From assembly GCF_014190775.1 (NCBI RefSeq), contig NZ_JACHVP010000002.1:62001-126000 (forward strand): a stretch of DNA of 64,000 bases, read 5' to 3'. A model generated the notes under the pieces. That model did no database searches, had not been told where the DNA came from, and worked only from the letters and a program-made list of their open reading frames with translations. The DNA is from Leifsonia aquatica (GTDB lineage Bacteria; Actinomycetota; Actinomycetes; Actinomycetales; Microbacteriaceae). This document shows positions 16,697 to 25,253 of the stretch, piece by piece. How positions within the stretch are numbered: the stretch's first letter is position 1; each line of letters begins with the position of its first letter. Made by a program: the position numbers and the translations under genes.

Positions 16697-17802
16697 GCGC
16701 TCTCCCCCGCCGCGACGGTGCGCCGCAGCAGCACGAAGAAGACGGGACCGCCGACGAGCGCCGTGAACATCCCGATCGGGAGGTCGGCGAACGGGATGGC
16801 CGTGCGGGCCACGACGTCGGCGACCGAGATCAGCAGTGCGCCGCCGAGAGCGCTCGCGGGGAGCAGGGCGCCGTGGCCGGGCCCGATCAGCAGGCGCAGC
16901 AGGTGCGGCACGATCAGGCCGACGAACGCGATGATCCCGGCGAACGACACGGCCACCGCGGTCAGCAGGGCGACAAGGAGGATGGAGACCAGCCGCACGC
17001 GCTCGACCGGCACCCCGAGGTGGCGGGCGCTGCGGTCGCCGAGCGCCAGCGCATCCAGCCGCCGCGACATCAGGCACGCGCAGAGCACACCGACGATCAG
17101 CAGCGGGAGGGTCACCCCGACCGCGGACCAGGTCGCGCCGTTGAGGGAGCCCAGCTGCCAGAACATGATCTGCTCGCGGCTGGCGGTGTCGGCGAGGAAG
17201 ACGAAGAGGGCGATCACCGCGTTGGCGATCGCGTTCACGGCGATGCCGGTGAGCACGAGCATGAGCACGCGGGTGCGGCCGCGCGCGCGGGCGAGCACGT
17301 ACACGAGCACGGTGGTGATCACACCGGAGATGAACGCCGCGGCCGGGACCGTGGCGGCGCCGAAGGTCTGCAGGCCGAAGACGATCGCGGCGCAGGCCCC
17401 GACCGCGGCGCCCGCCGAGACGCCGACGACCGCGGGCTCGGCGAGCGGGTTGGCGAACACGCCCTGCATCAGCGCGCCCGCGACGCCGAGCGCGGCGCCC
17501 ACGATCAGGCCGAGCACGATGCGCGGGAAGCGGACGTTCCAGAGCGCTCCGTCGGCATAGGCGTCGGCGGGCGCGGTGGGCGCGAGTCCCAGCCGGCGCG
17601 CGAACGAGGCGAAGATCTCGGCCGGCGACAGCGAGAACTGCCCGAGTGCGGACGAGGTCAGCACGACGGCCAGAAGCAGCACGATCATCGAGCCGATGAC
17701 GAGCGCGCGCCTCCCTCGCGCCCGGGTCACCGCAGCGACGGCGACCCGGTCGGCGCGGGAGGCGCGACCCGCCCGTTCGGTGCGGGTGGCCTGCGCGGTC
17801 AT
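16693..17802 (-). CDS. hmuU: Heme ABC transporter permease (FecCD family)
   Basis: 369 residues with about nine or ten membrane segments and typical FecCD signatures: RFPRIVLGLIVGAALGVAG, NPLAEPAVVGVSAGAAVGA, IAFVGLIVPHLLRL and LPIGMFTALVGGPVFF. It forms the dimeric channel for heme. The ATG overlaps the HmuT stop (ATGA) and the stop overlaps the HmuV start, so HmuT, HmuU and HmuV are coupled. The 35-residue N-terminal extension rich in Arg and Ala is unusual but harmless. Confidence 0.9.
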   Translation of the reverse strand: MTAQATRTERAGRASRADRVAVAAVTRARGRRALVIGSMIVLLLAVVLTSSALGQFSLSPAEIFASFARRLGLAPTAPADAYADGALWNVRFPRIVLGLIVGAALGVAGALMQGVFANPLAEPAVVGVSAGAAVGACAAIVFGLQTFGAATVPAAAFISGVITTVLVYVLARARGRTRVLMLVLTGIAVNAIANAVIALFVFLADTASREQIMFWQLGSLNGATWSAVGVTLPLLIVGVLCACLMSRRLDALALGDRSARHLGVPVERVRLVSILLVALLTAVAVSFAGIIAFVGLIVPHLLRLLIGPGHGALLPASALGGALLISVADVVARTAIPFADLPIGMFTALVGGPVFFVLLRRTVAAGESA

Positions 17803-18953
17803 CCCGTCGCCCCGGGCCGGTACAGCGCGTCGGCGAGCGAGCGCAGCACAGCGGGAGTGGTCGGGCCGAAGGAGAGGATCTGCCCGTCGGACATGTCGAC
17901 GATGCGGCGGTGCTGGCCCGCGAGCGTGTCCGCGACACCGGGCCGCTTCAGGAGGCCGTCGACGCCGCCCGTGGACTCCAGCCCGTCGGTCATCATCAGG
18001 AAGACGTCGGGGTTGGTCGCCAGCAGTGCCTCGCTGTTCGCGGGTTTCGCGCCGGTGATGCCCGCCGCGGTCGCCACGTCCACGGCTCCGACGCCGGAGA
18101 TCAGATCGTCGGCGCCCATCCCCTTGCCGAAGAGGAAGAACACGCCGGCCGTGCCACGCACGTAGAGGAACGCGACGCGCAGCTTGTCGGCGTCGGATTC
18201 CGGGGCGAGCTTCGCGATGTCGGCCTTCGCCGTCACGAGCTCCTCGTCGGTGCGCTTCACCAGCTTGTCGCCGACGGCGTCGAGGCCGACCGCGTGCGCG
18301 ACCGCCTTCGTCTGCGCGCCGATGGTGGCGATGCTGCGCTTGGGGTCGAAGAACACGACGGGCACGCCGGAGGCGCGGAGCTGGTCCTGCACCTCGCGCG
18401 GGCCGAGGGTCGTGTCGGTGAGCACGAGCGTCGGGCGCAGGGCGAGGATCGCCTCGCCGTTCAGCTCGTGGCCGTTCTGGGTGACCAGCGGGAGGTCCTT
18501 CATCACGTCGAGCGTGTTGGAGGAGCCGCGGCCGACCAGTTTGTCGCCGAGACCGAGCCCGACGACCGTCTCGGCGAGGGTGCCGTAGATGTCGAGGGCC
18601 AGGATGCGGCTGGTGTCGGTGACGGTCACGGAGGTGCCGGACGCGTCGGTGACGGTGACCGGCAGCGACGGCTTCGGTTTCTTCTCGACCGGCTCGATCT
18701 CGGCGATGGAGGCGGCGGTCGACGGACCGGTGATGGTGCGCGGATCGGGCAGCGCCTTCCCCGTGGCGGTCGCAGAAGCCGAAGGGCTCGCGGTCGTCGG
18801 TTTGGCGGCGGGCGCGCCGGCCGCGCACCCCGTCAGGACCGCCACGAGGGCGGCGACGGCGACGGCGCGGGCGGCGCGCATCCGGGTGGTGCGGGAACGC
18901 CCATGGGCGGCGCCGGAAGCGCCGCCCATGGTCTTCGTGCCTGTCGAGGTCAC
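17799..18953 (-). CDS. hmuT: Heme-binding lipoprotein of the ABC importer
   Basis: 384 residues from a GTG overlapping the upstream stop (GTGA). An internal Met25 begins a classical lipoprotein signal with lipobox VLTGC (Cys43), so translation may effectively begin there. The mature protein has the class-III binding-protein fold of BtuF/HmuT, with two lobes joined by one helix. A Thr/Ser/Pro linker (residues about 50-90) spaces it from the membrane. It receives heme from the HtaA-domain surface protein and hands it to HmuU. Heme ligands cannot be assigned with certainty from sequence alone. Confidence 0.88.
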   Translation of the reverse strand: MTSTGTKTMGGASGAAHGRSRTTRMRAARAVAVAALVAVLTGCAAGAPAAKPTTASPSASATATGKALPDPRTITGPSTAASIAEIEPVEKKPKPSLPVTVTDASGTSVTVTDTSRILALDIYGTLAETVVGLGLGDKLVGRGSSNTLDVMKDLPLVTQNGHELNGEAILALRPTLVLTDTTLGPREVQDQLRASGVPVVFFDPKRSIATIGAQTKAVAHAVGLDAVGDKLVKRTDEELVTAKADIAKLAPESDADKLRVAFLYVRGTAGVFFLFGKGMGADDLISGVGAVDVATAAGITGAKPANSEALLATNPDVFLMMTDGLESTGGVDGLLKRPGVADTLAGQHRRIVDMSDGQILSFGPTTPAVLRSLADALYRPGATG

Positions 18954-21900
18954 ACGGCCTCCACGTCCGCGCGCGCGGCCCGGCGGCGCACGACCGCCAC
19001 CGCGGCGATGCCCGCGAGGATCAGCAGGCCGCCGAACAGCGGAGCCGAACCCGATCCGGTGCTGCCTGTCGAGGCCAGGCCCGAGGTCGTGGTGCTGTCG
19101 CACGCCACCTCGGCGCCGAGCGGGAACCGGAACGAGATCGGGTCGAGCGCCTCTCCGGCGTCGTAGAACCCGGCGAAGGCCTTCGCGCCGTCCGCGGTCA
19201 GCGCGGTGGCCGCGCCGTCCACCGAGAACGTCGAGCCGGATGCCGTCCCGCCGCCGAGCGCGATCGTCGCGAAGGAGACGCCCGAGTAGTCGCTCGGCTT
19301 GCCCGCCATGTCGGTGGAGTGCACGTCGGCGATGAGCGTCGCCTGGGTCGGGCTGGTGACGCGGATCGCGAGGTTCGAGAGCACCAGGTTCAGCACCCCG
19401 TCGTGTCCCGTGAACGAGACCGAGCCGGAGTACCGCACGAGACCGCGGGTCTCATCCGGGTTGAAGGTGCCCTTGCCGCCGCTCCAGCCGTACTGGCCGC
19501 CGGCGTAGGTGACGCCGGCGAGGGTCCACGAGCCGTTCGCGATGCCGCCGCTGATGTAGTTGCGGAAGCTGGTCTTCACTCCCCAGTTCAGCGACGCGTC
19601 GCTCACGGCGCGGGCCACGCAGGTCGGCTGCGCCGCGGCGACGGGGGCCGGGGCCTCCGGGGTCACGACGGCGGCCGGGGCGATGACGACGTTCACCTGC
19701 GGCGAGACGGTCGGGGTGAACAGGCTCGGGTCGTCCGGCGTGAAGCTGGCCGAGAAGGCGTGCGTGCCGGAGGTCAGGCCGGGTACGCGAGCGCTCACCG
19801 AGGACGAGCTCGCAGCGAGGGCGGCGAAGGCCGTCACGCCGGCGACGGGAGCGGACACATCCGGGACCAGCCGAAGGCCGCTGGCGACGACCTTGCCGTT
19901 GTCCAGGATGCTGATCGTGCCATCGGCCGCCGGCGTGACGCGCACGGTGACGTCGACCGGGTCACCGGCGTTGCCGGTGCTGCCCGAGGTGGTCAGGGTG
20001 ATCGTCGGCGTGATGGCGGTGCCGGCCGCGGCGTAGGTCACGGGAGTGATGGTGTTCTGCGACGTGTCCGCGATGCCCTGACCGTGCGCCTTCGAGGTGT
20101 AGAGCGCATAGGCCGGGATGGCCGTGCTCGCGGCGGGCACCGTGATGGCGACGGAGAAGGTCCCGTCGGCGTTCAGCGGGGCGGTACGGGTCGTCCCCGT
20201 GGGTACCGACGGGTTGCCGACGGCGATCCAGACGGTCTCGCTCGGGATGAGCTTGGCCGAGTCCGCGTAGAAGCCGCCGAGGCCTGCCGGGCCCAGGCCC
20301 AGGTAGATGCCGGGTGCCGTCGTGGAGAAGCCGCTTCCCGTGACGGTGATGGTGCCGCCGCCGGCCGGGACCTGCGGGACGTTCACGGTCGGGACACCCG
20401 CCGGGTTCACGGTGACGGTCACCGCCGCCGACCTCGACGGCTCAGCGAGGGTCGCGTCGGTCGGCGTGAAGGTCGCGGTGATGGCGTGGGAGCCGATCGA
20501 CAGTGCGCTCGTGCTCAGCGACGCGACGGTGCCCGACACCGTCGCGGTGCCGAGGGAGGCGGTCCCATCGAAGAACTCGACCGATCCCGCCGTCGGGGGC
20601 GCCACGGTGGCCGTGAGAGTGACGGACGTTCCCACGGTGAGGCTGGAGGCGCTGCTCGTGACCGCCACCGCCGTCAGAGCCGGCGCCGCGAAGGTGATGG
20701 GCGTGTACGTGTCCTGGCTGCGGTCGGCCGAGCCGTGCGCGGCGAATGTGTAGACGCCGCACTCGACGGCGGCGCAGTCGACCGTCGCGCCGTTCGAGCT
20801 GAACACGCGCTTGAGCCCCGAGAGGCCGATCGTGAACGAGCCGTCGGCGTTGATCTTCGCGCCGTAGGTGCCGGCCGTGGTCGCCCACTTGACGCCCTGG
20901 TAGTACTTCGCGTTCGTGGACCAGTCCGCGTTGTCCTTGGCCGACTTCGGTCCGACGCCGATGTAGAAGCCGGGGCCGGTGGTGGCGAATCCGGTGCCGT
21001 TGACGGTCACGGAGCCGGCCGCCGGGTCGAGCCCGCTGGTGGGGCTGAGGACGACGGCGGGGGTGGCGACAGCGGTGACGGTCACCGTGGTGGCCGGAGC
21101 GGTCGACGGTGCCGCGACGGTCGCATCCGTCGGCGTGAAGACCGCGGTGATCTGGTGCGGTCCGACCGCGAGGGCGCTCGTGTCGAGGGTGGCGGTCGTG
21201 CCGCTGCTGATCGAGGAGGTGCCGAGGGAGGTGGTGCCGTCGAAGAACTCGACGGAGCCCACGGCGGCCGGCGACACAGTGGCCGTCAGCGTGACGGATG
21301 TCCCGGTGACGACGGAGGAGGCGGAGCTCGAGACCGAGAGCGACGTCGCCGTCGGAGCGGCGAACGCGATCGGCGTGTAGGTGTCCTGGCTGCGGTCGGC
21401 GGAGCCGTGCGCGGCGAAGGTGTAGACGCCGCACTCGACGGCGGCGCAGTCGACGCTGGTGCCGTTGGAGGTGAAGACGCGCTTGAGCTTGGTGAGCGCG
21501 ATCGAGATCGAGCCGTCGGCGTTGATCTTCGCGCCGTAGGTTCCGGCCGTCGTGGCCCACTTGACGCCCTGGTAGTAGGCGGCGCTCACGAACCAGTCGG
21601 CGTTGTCCTTGGCCGACTTCGGGCCTACGCCGACGTAGAAGCCGGTGCCGGTCGTCGAGAAGCCGGTCCCGTTCACCGTCACCGTGCCCGCGGCGGGGTC
21701 GACGTCGGTGGAGGGGCTGACGGTGACGGAGGGTCCGGTCGGCTGCGGCGTGGCGTTCACCGTGACAGTTGTCGCCGAGGAGGTCGAGCCGGTGTGCGTC
21801 GCGGTGTCCGCCGGAGCGAAGACGGCGGTGATGCTGTGCGATCCGACCGTCAGCGCGCTGGTCGTCAGCGAGGCGGTGCCGTCGGCGACGGGCTTGGTGC

Positions 21901-22558
21901 CGAGTTCGGTCGAGCCCTCGGAGAAGGTGATCGTGCCGTCGGCGGCGGGGCTGACGGTCGCGGTCAGCGTGACGGCGGCGCCCTCCTCGACGCTCGAGGC
22001 ATCGCTGGTGAGCGTCACCGAGGTCGTCGTGGGCTCGGGAGCCGCGTAGGTGAGGGCCGTGATCGTGTTCTGCGACGGGTCGGCGAAGCCCTGCCCGTGC
22101 GCCTTCGACGTGTAGATCGCGTACGCGGGCGTCTCGGCGGTGGCGGCCGGGACGGTTAGCTTCACCGTGAAGGTGCCGTCCTCCGCCATCGGCTCCTGCC
22201 GCGCGGTGCCGGTGGGGACCTGCTCGTTGCCGGGAGCGATCCAGACCGTCTCGGTCGGCAGCAGGCTGGAGGCGCCCTGGTAGAAGCCGCCCAGTCCGGC
22301 CGGGCCGACGGCGAGGTAGATGCCGGGGGCGGTCGCAGCGAAGCCGCTGCCCGTCACGGTGATCGTGCCGCCGGCGGCGGGCACCTCCGGAGCGGAGACG
22401 GCGGGGCCGGCGGCCATCGCCGGCGCGGCGCCGATGGCGCTCAGGCCGGCGGCCGCAAGCAGGGTCGCGAGGGCGGCGGCGAGGACCCGGCGCGCACGGC
22501 GCGGACCGTGCGGCCTCTCGCGATCGAGGGCTGGCGAAGCAGTTCGGGACGCTGTCAT
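18950..22558 (-). CDS. Giant cell-wall-anchored HtaA-domain heme receptor
   Basis: 1202 residues from ATG 22558, chosen for its AGGAG site; an ATG at 22582 would add eight. The order is: signal peptide 1-50; domain A1 51-173; Ig-like 178-269; domain B1 277-400; Ig-like 404-497; B2 501-624; Ig-like 628-717; A2 722-844; Ig-like 850-960; HtaA domain about 980-1150 (SLNWGVKTSFRNYI start); LASTG at 1161-1165; membrane helix 1172-1190; basic tail. HtaA domains bind heme in corynebacteria. LASTG fits the LAxTG signal of class E sortases, so the protein is probably wall-linked. A and B domains resemble neocarzinostatin-like beta modules found beside HtaA; the B copies have a close Cys pair (371/376, 595/600). 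Confidence 0.85.
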   Translation of the reverse strand: MTASRTASPALDRERPHGPRRARRVLAAALATLLAAAGLSAIGAAPAMAAGPAVSAPEVPAAGGTITVTGSGFAATAPGIYLAVGPAGLGGFYQGASSLLPTETVWIAPGNEQVPTGTARQEPMAEDGTFTVKLTVPAATAETPAYAIYTSKAHGQGFADPSQNTITALTYAAPEPTTTSVTLTSDASSVEEGAAVTLTATVSPAADGTITFSEGSTELGTKPVADGTASLTTSALTVGSHSITAVFAPADTATHTGSTSSATTVTVNATPQPTGPSVTVSPSTDVDPAAGTVTVNGTGFSTTGTGFYVGVGPKSAKDNADWFVSAAYYQGVKWATTAGTYGAKINADGSISIALTKLKRVFTSNGTSVDCAAVECGVYTFAAHGSADRSQDTYTPIAFAAPTATSLSVSSSASSVVTGTSVTLTATVSPAAVGSVEFFDGTTSLGTSSISSGTTATLDTSALAVGPHQITAVFTPTDATVAAPSTAPATTVTVTAVATPAVVLSPTSGLDPAAGSVTVNGTGFATTGPGFYIGVGPKSAKDNADWSTNAKYYQGVKWATTAGTYGAKINADGSFTIGLSGLKRVFSSNGATVDCAAVECGVYTFAAHGSADRSQDTYTPITFAAPALTAVAVTSSASSLTVGTSVTLTATVAPPTAGSVEFFDGTASLGTATVSGTVASLSTSALSIGSHAITATFTPTDATLAEPSRSAAVTVTVNPAGVPTVNVPQVPAGGGTITVTGSGFSTTAPGIYLGLGPAGLGGFYADSAKLIPSETVWIAVGNPSVPTGTTRTAPLNADGTFSVAITVPAASTAIPAYALYTSKAHGQGIADTSQNTITPVTYAAAGTAITPTITLTTSGSTGNAGDPVDVTVRVTPAADGTISILDNGKVVASGLRLVPDVSAPVAGVTAFAALAASSSSVSARVPGLTSGTHAFSASFTPDDPSLFTPTVSPQVNVVIAPAAVVTPEAPAPVAAAQPTCVARAVSDASLNWGVKTSFRNYISGGIANGSWTLAGVTYAGGQYGWSGGKGTFNPDETRGLVRYSGSVSFTGHDGVLNLVLSNLAIRVTSPTQATLIADVHSTDMAGKPSDYSGVSFATIALGGGTASGSTFSVDGAATALTADGAKAFAGFYDAGEALDPISFRFPLGAEVACDSTTTSGLASTGSTGSGSAPLFGGLLILAGIAAVAVVRRRAARADVEAV
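20687..21730. repeat. Two near-identical 372-bp direct repeats inside the HtaA protein gene
   Basis: Bases 20687-21058 and 21359-21730 encode domains B2 and B1, which agree at most residues, including long identical stretches around the AKDNADW and TFAAHGSADRSQDTYTP blocks. The intervening Ig-like modules are less alike. The copies are 672 bp apart in phase, so recombination would remove or add exactly one B-plus-Ig unit in frame. Confidence 0.75.
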
Positions 22559-22615
22559 GGCACTCCTGGCAGCGGTCGGCACGGGCCGATCCGCAGCGAT
22601 CTGTGAGGGTGAGGT

Positions 22616-22654
22616 TTAGGTAAGGCTCAGCTAACTAAGCCATGCCTAACCTAA
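22616..22654 (-). promoter_or_regulatory. Two tandem DtxR/IdeR-type iron boxes upstream of the heme operon
   Basis: TTAGGTAAGGCTCAGCTAA (22616-22634) matches the corynebacterial/mycobacterial iron box TTAGGTTAGGCTAACCTAA at 16 of 19 positions. An adjacent TAAGCCATGCCTAACCTAA (22636-22654) matches 13 of 19. They lie 58 to 97 bases before the HtaA-protein start, where an iron-loaded DtxR repressor would block transcription. The operon should therefore be induced by iron starvation. Confidence 0.85.
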
Positions 22655-22690
22655 CAGAACCCTCAGGCGCGAATGCAAGTGGCCCACACG

Positions 22691-22725
22691 AAAAAACCCG
22701 TATGCCGGTGAGGGCATACGGGTTT
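22691..22725 (-). terminator. Rho-independent terminator of the lipoate ligase gene
   Basis: On the minus strand a perfect 13-bp stem (22713-22725 with 22694-22706) with a six-base loop is followed by a run of T residues (complement of the A run at 22691-22696). It lies 20 bases after the lipoate ligase stop and shields the iron-regulated promoter downstream from read-through. Confidence 0.9.
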
Positions 22726-22744
22726 CTCTCAGGTCGCGGGAGGC

Positions 22745-23794
22745 TCACGGCACGCGGTAGAGCCACTCGTCCGTGCCGAACTTCTCCTCGACCAGGCGCT
22801 CGGCCTCCGCGTACTCCTCGTCGGTGAGGTCGCCCTCCGTCGCGCCGTACAGGCTCGTGAAGGTCTGCTTCATCCGGTCGATGATCTCGGCCCGGCTCAG
22901 GCCGGTCTGGCTGCGCAGCGGGTCGACGCGCTTGGCCGCGCTGGTGATGCCCTTGTCGCTGATCTTCTCGCGGCCGATGCGGAGCACCTCCGTCATCTTC
23001 TGGCCGTCCATGTCGTAGCTCATGGTCACGTGGTGCAGCACTGCGCCCGAGCCGAGACGCTTCTGCGCGGCGCCGCCGATCTTGCCCGACGGGCTCGTGA
23101 TGTCGTTGAGCGGCTGGTAGACGGCGTCGATGCCGAGCGACTTCAGGGCCACGATCGCCCACTCGTCGAGGAAGGCGTAGCTGTCGGCGAAGCTCATCCC
23201 CTGCACCAGGTCGGCCGGCGCGTAGATCGAGTAGGTGACGACCGAGCCGGCCTCCATGAACATCGCGCCGCCTCCCGTGATGCGGCGCACGACCTGGATG
23301 CCGTACTTCTCGGCGTTCTCGGGATCGACCTCGTTCTTCACCGACTGGAAGCTGCCGATGACGACGGCGGGCTGGTCCCACTCCCAGATGCGCAGCGTCG
23401 GGCCGCGGCGGCCATCGCCGACCTCGTTCGTGAGCACCTCGTCGAGCGCCAGGTGCATCAGGGGCGAGACGGCCTTGGCGTGCACGATCTCCCACGGGTA
23501 GTCGCGCCAGCTCGTCGCCTTGGCGAGCGCGCGGCGGATCGCCACCGCGACCGCGTCCGGCGAGAAGCCGAGAAGGCTGGCGCCCTCGGGCAGCGCATCC
23601 TTGACGGTCGCGGCGATCGTCTTGGCGTCGGACTCGGCGGGGAGGCCGTTCACCGCGGCGTCGATGGCCTCCAGGGCCGTGTCGGGCTCGAGGAAGAAGT
23701 CGCCGGCGAGCCGGAATCCGCTGATCCGCCCGTCCACGACCTCCAGGTCGACCACCACGAGCTTGCCGCCGGGAACCTTGTACTCACCATGCAT
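22745..23794 (-). CDS. Lipoate-protein ligase with the accessory domain at the N-terminus
   Basis: 349 residues. The catalytic core (about 85-345) shows the ligase motifs RRITGGGAMF and GKIGGAAQKR, with the conserved lysine. It activates lipoate with ATP and attaches it to 2-oxoacid dehydrogenase E2 and GcvH subunits. Residues 1-75 (GEYKVPGGKLVVVDLEV, then RLAGDFF) look like the small accessory domain that is C-terminal in E. coli LplA and a separate LplB in Thermoplasma, so the order is permuted. ATG 23794 follows TAGGCT by six bases, suggesting a leaderless mRNA. It could prefer octanoate, acting like LipM. Confidence 0.82.
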   Translation of the reverse strand: MHGEYKVPGGKLVVVDLEVVDGRISGFRLAGDFFLEPDTALEAIDAAVNGLPAESDAKTIAATVKDALPEGASLLGFSPDAVAVAIRRALAKATSWRDYPWEIVHAKAVSPLMHLALDEVLTNEVGDGRRGPTLRIWEWDQPAVVIGSFQSVKNEVDPENAEKYGIQVVRRITGGGAMFMEAGSVVTYSIYAPADLVQGMSFADSYAFLDEWAIVALKSLGIDAVYQPLNDITSPSGKIGGAAQKRLGSGAVLHHVTMSYDMDGQKMTEVLRIGREKISDKGITSAAKRVDPLRSQTGLSRAEIIDRMKQTFTSLYGATEGDLTDEEYAEAERLVEEKFGTDEWLYRVP

Positions 23795-23894
23795 GCCCCC
23801 AGCCTAAGTCCGCCGGGGCCGCCCTCGTCGAGTGGTCGAAAAGTCTGCCGTCTCGGCGAATCGGCGTGCAGTTCTCGCCGCCTCGGCGACGCCG

Positions 23895-24746
23895 TCAGGC
23901 GCGGGCGGGGAAGCGGTCGCCGAGCCAGGCGGTCAGGTCGGCGATGACCTCGGCGCGGTTCGTCTCGTTGAAGACCTCGTGGCGGGCGCCCGGGTAGACG
24001 ATCGTGGTGACGTCCGTGAGTCCCGAGCGGTCGCGGTAGGCGCGCTCCAGCTTGCGCGCGGACGCCTCCCCGCCGAGCGGGTCGTCCGCGCCCACCTGGA
24101 TCAGCAGCGGGAGGTCGCGGGCGAGGTGCCGCGCGGGCCGCCCGAGCAGCCGCGCCGCGTCCGCCATCCCGAAGAGCTTCTGCAGCGGCGTCAGGGTCGT
24201 GAGCGGGTCGTCGACGAACTCCTGCGCCACCGTCGGGTCGCGGCTCAGCCATTCCGCGCCGGTGGTGCCGAGGTGGGCGTGCCGCTTGTTGAGGTCGCCG
24301 CTGTTCATCGAGCCGACCATCCGATACGCGGTGCCGGTGAGCACGGCGGCGTCGTAGTCGTCGCTGTGCCGGTTCAGGATGATCTGCCCGATCAGCGAGC
24401 CCCAGCTGTGCCCGAGGTACACCAGCGGCAGGTCCGGGTTCTCCCCGCGGATCAGGCCGCTGAACTGCCGCACGTCGCGGATCGCCGCGCGCAGGCCGCC
24501 CGGCCCGAGCCGGCCGATCTGCGAGGCGTCGCCGCCCCACTGCTCCATGCCGGTGCGCCCGTGCCCGCGGTGGTCGTCGGCGTAGACCGCGTATCCGAGG
24601 CTCGCGAGGTGGTCCGCGAGCGGGCGGTAGCGGGCCGCGTGCTCACCCACCCCGTGCGCGATCTGCACCGCGGCGCGGGCCGGGCCCTGGGCCGGGTACA
24701 CGTCGTAGTGGATCCGGATGCCGTCGTCGTCGGTGAAGGTCGCCAC
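23895..24746 (-). CDS. Alpha/beta hydrolase, monoacylglycerol lipase-like
   Basis: 283 residues from GTG, six bases after a GAGAAT hexamer. The oxyanion motif HGVGEH (31-36) and nucleophile elbow GHSWGS (Ser114) are those of the hydrolase-4 / serine aminopeptidase S33 group. The catalytic Asp (ADDPLGG) and His (GARHEVFNE) follow in the C-terminal third. There is no signal peptide, so it acts in the cytoplasm on an ester such as a monoacylglycerol. It stands alone, 100 bases upstream of lipoate ligase. Confidence 0.85.
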   Translation of the reverse strand: MATFTDDDGIRIHYDVYPAQGPARAAVQIAHGVGEHAARYRPLADHLASLGYAVYADDHRGHGRTGMEQWGGDASQIGRLGPGGLRAAIRDVRQFSGLIRGENPDLPLVYLGHSWGSLIGQIILNRHSDDYDAAVLTGTAYRMVGSMNSGDLNKRHAHLGTTGAEWLSRDPTVAQEFVDDPLTTLTPLQKLFGMADAARLLGRPARHLARDLPLLIQVGADDPLGGEASARKLERAYRDRSGLTDVTTIVYPGARHEVFNETNRAEVIADLTAWLGDRFPARA

Positions 24747-24792
24747 GCGCCCATTCTCCTGTACGCGCAGATCGGACGGGATTTGTTTAGCA

Positions 24793-24810
24793 AGCCTAAA
24801 TTGCTAGGCT
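24793..24810. promoter_or_regulatory. MarR-type operator before the MarR/MFS pair
   Basis: AGCCTAAATTGCTAGGCT is an inverted repeat with 6-bp perfect arms and a 6-bp spacer, ending eight bases before the MarR start codon. It probably overlaps the promoter and serves autoregulation. It also faintly resembles an iron box, but the match is poorer than at 22616. Confidence 0.6.
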
Positions 24811-24818
24811 AAGTATTC

Positions 24819-25253
24819 ATGGCATCCTCTCGTCTCTCGACGCACGACCTCAGCAGCGCGCTGCGGATCTCCGTCGCACGTCTCTCGCGCCGTCTGCGCG
24901 CGGAGAAGGAGGACGACGAGCTGAGCGACTCCCAGACCTCGACGCTCGCCTTCCTGGTGCGCGAGGGCTCCGGGACGATCGGCCGGCTCAGCGAGCACGA
25001 GCGCGTCACCCCGCCGTCGATGAACCGGATCGTCAACCACCTCGAGCAGGCGGGCTACGTCGAGCGCACCTCCGACGCGGAGGACGGCCGCAAGGTCGTC
25101 GTCGTGCCGACCGACGCCGGTCGCGCACTCATCGCCGAGACGCGCCGCCGTCGCGACGCCTGGCTGCACCTGCGGCTGCGCGAGCTCTCCCCCGAGCAAC
25201 GCGCCGTGCTGGCCGAGGCCGCCGCCATCATGCGAGAGGTCGCCGACTCGTGA
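24819..25253 (+). CDS. MarR-family transcriptional regulator
   Basis: 144 residues, the normal MarR size. The winged-helix core covers about residues 40-110 (GTIGRLSEHERVTPPSMNRIVNHLEQAGYV then a basic wing RTSDAEDGRKVVVV). Its stop overlaps the GTG start of the following MFS gene by four bases. It presumably represses the pair and is released by a toxic small molecule. Confidence 0.88.
   Translation: MASSRLSTHDLSSALRISVARLSRRLRAEKEDDELSDSQTSTLAFLVREGSGTIGRLSEHERVTPPSMNRIVNHLEQAGYVERTSDAEDGRKVVVVPTDAGRALIAETRRRRDAWLHLRLRELSPEQRAVLAEAAAIMREVADS

Noticed and set aside
19319-22159. 946-codon plus-strand frame opposite the HtaA gene
   Set aside because: It is rich in Gly, Arg, Asp and Val with no domain, and lies antisense to a gene with clear signal peptide, repeats and anchor.
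22691-22725. Terminator stem as a phage or plasmid attachment site
   Set aside because: The U tract and position after a stop codon explain it fully; no integrase is present.
24784-24815. Iron box before the MarR gene
   Set aside because: Only scattered matches to the DtxR consensus; the AGCCTA/TAGGCT inverted repeat fits MarR autoregulation better.
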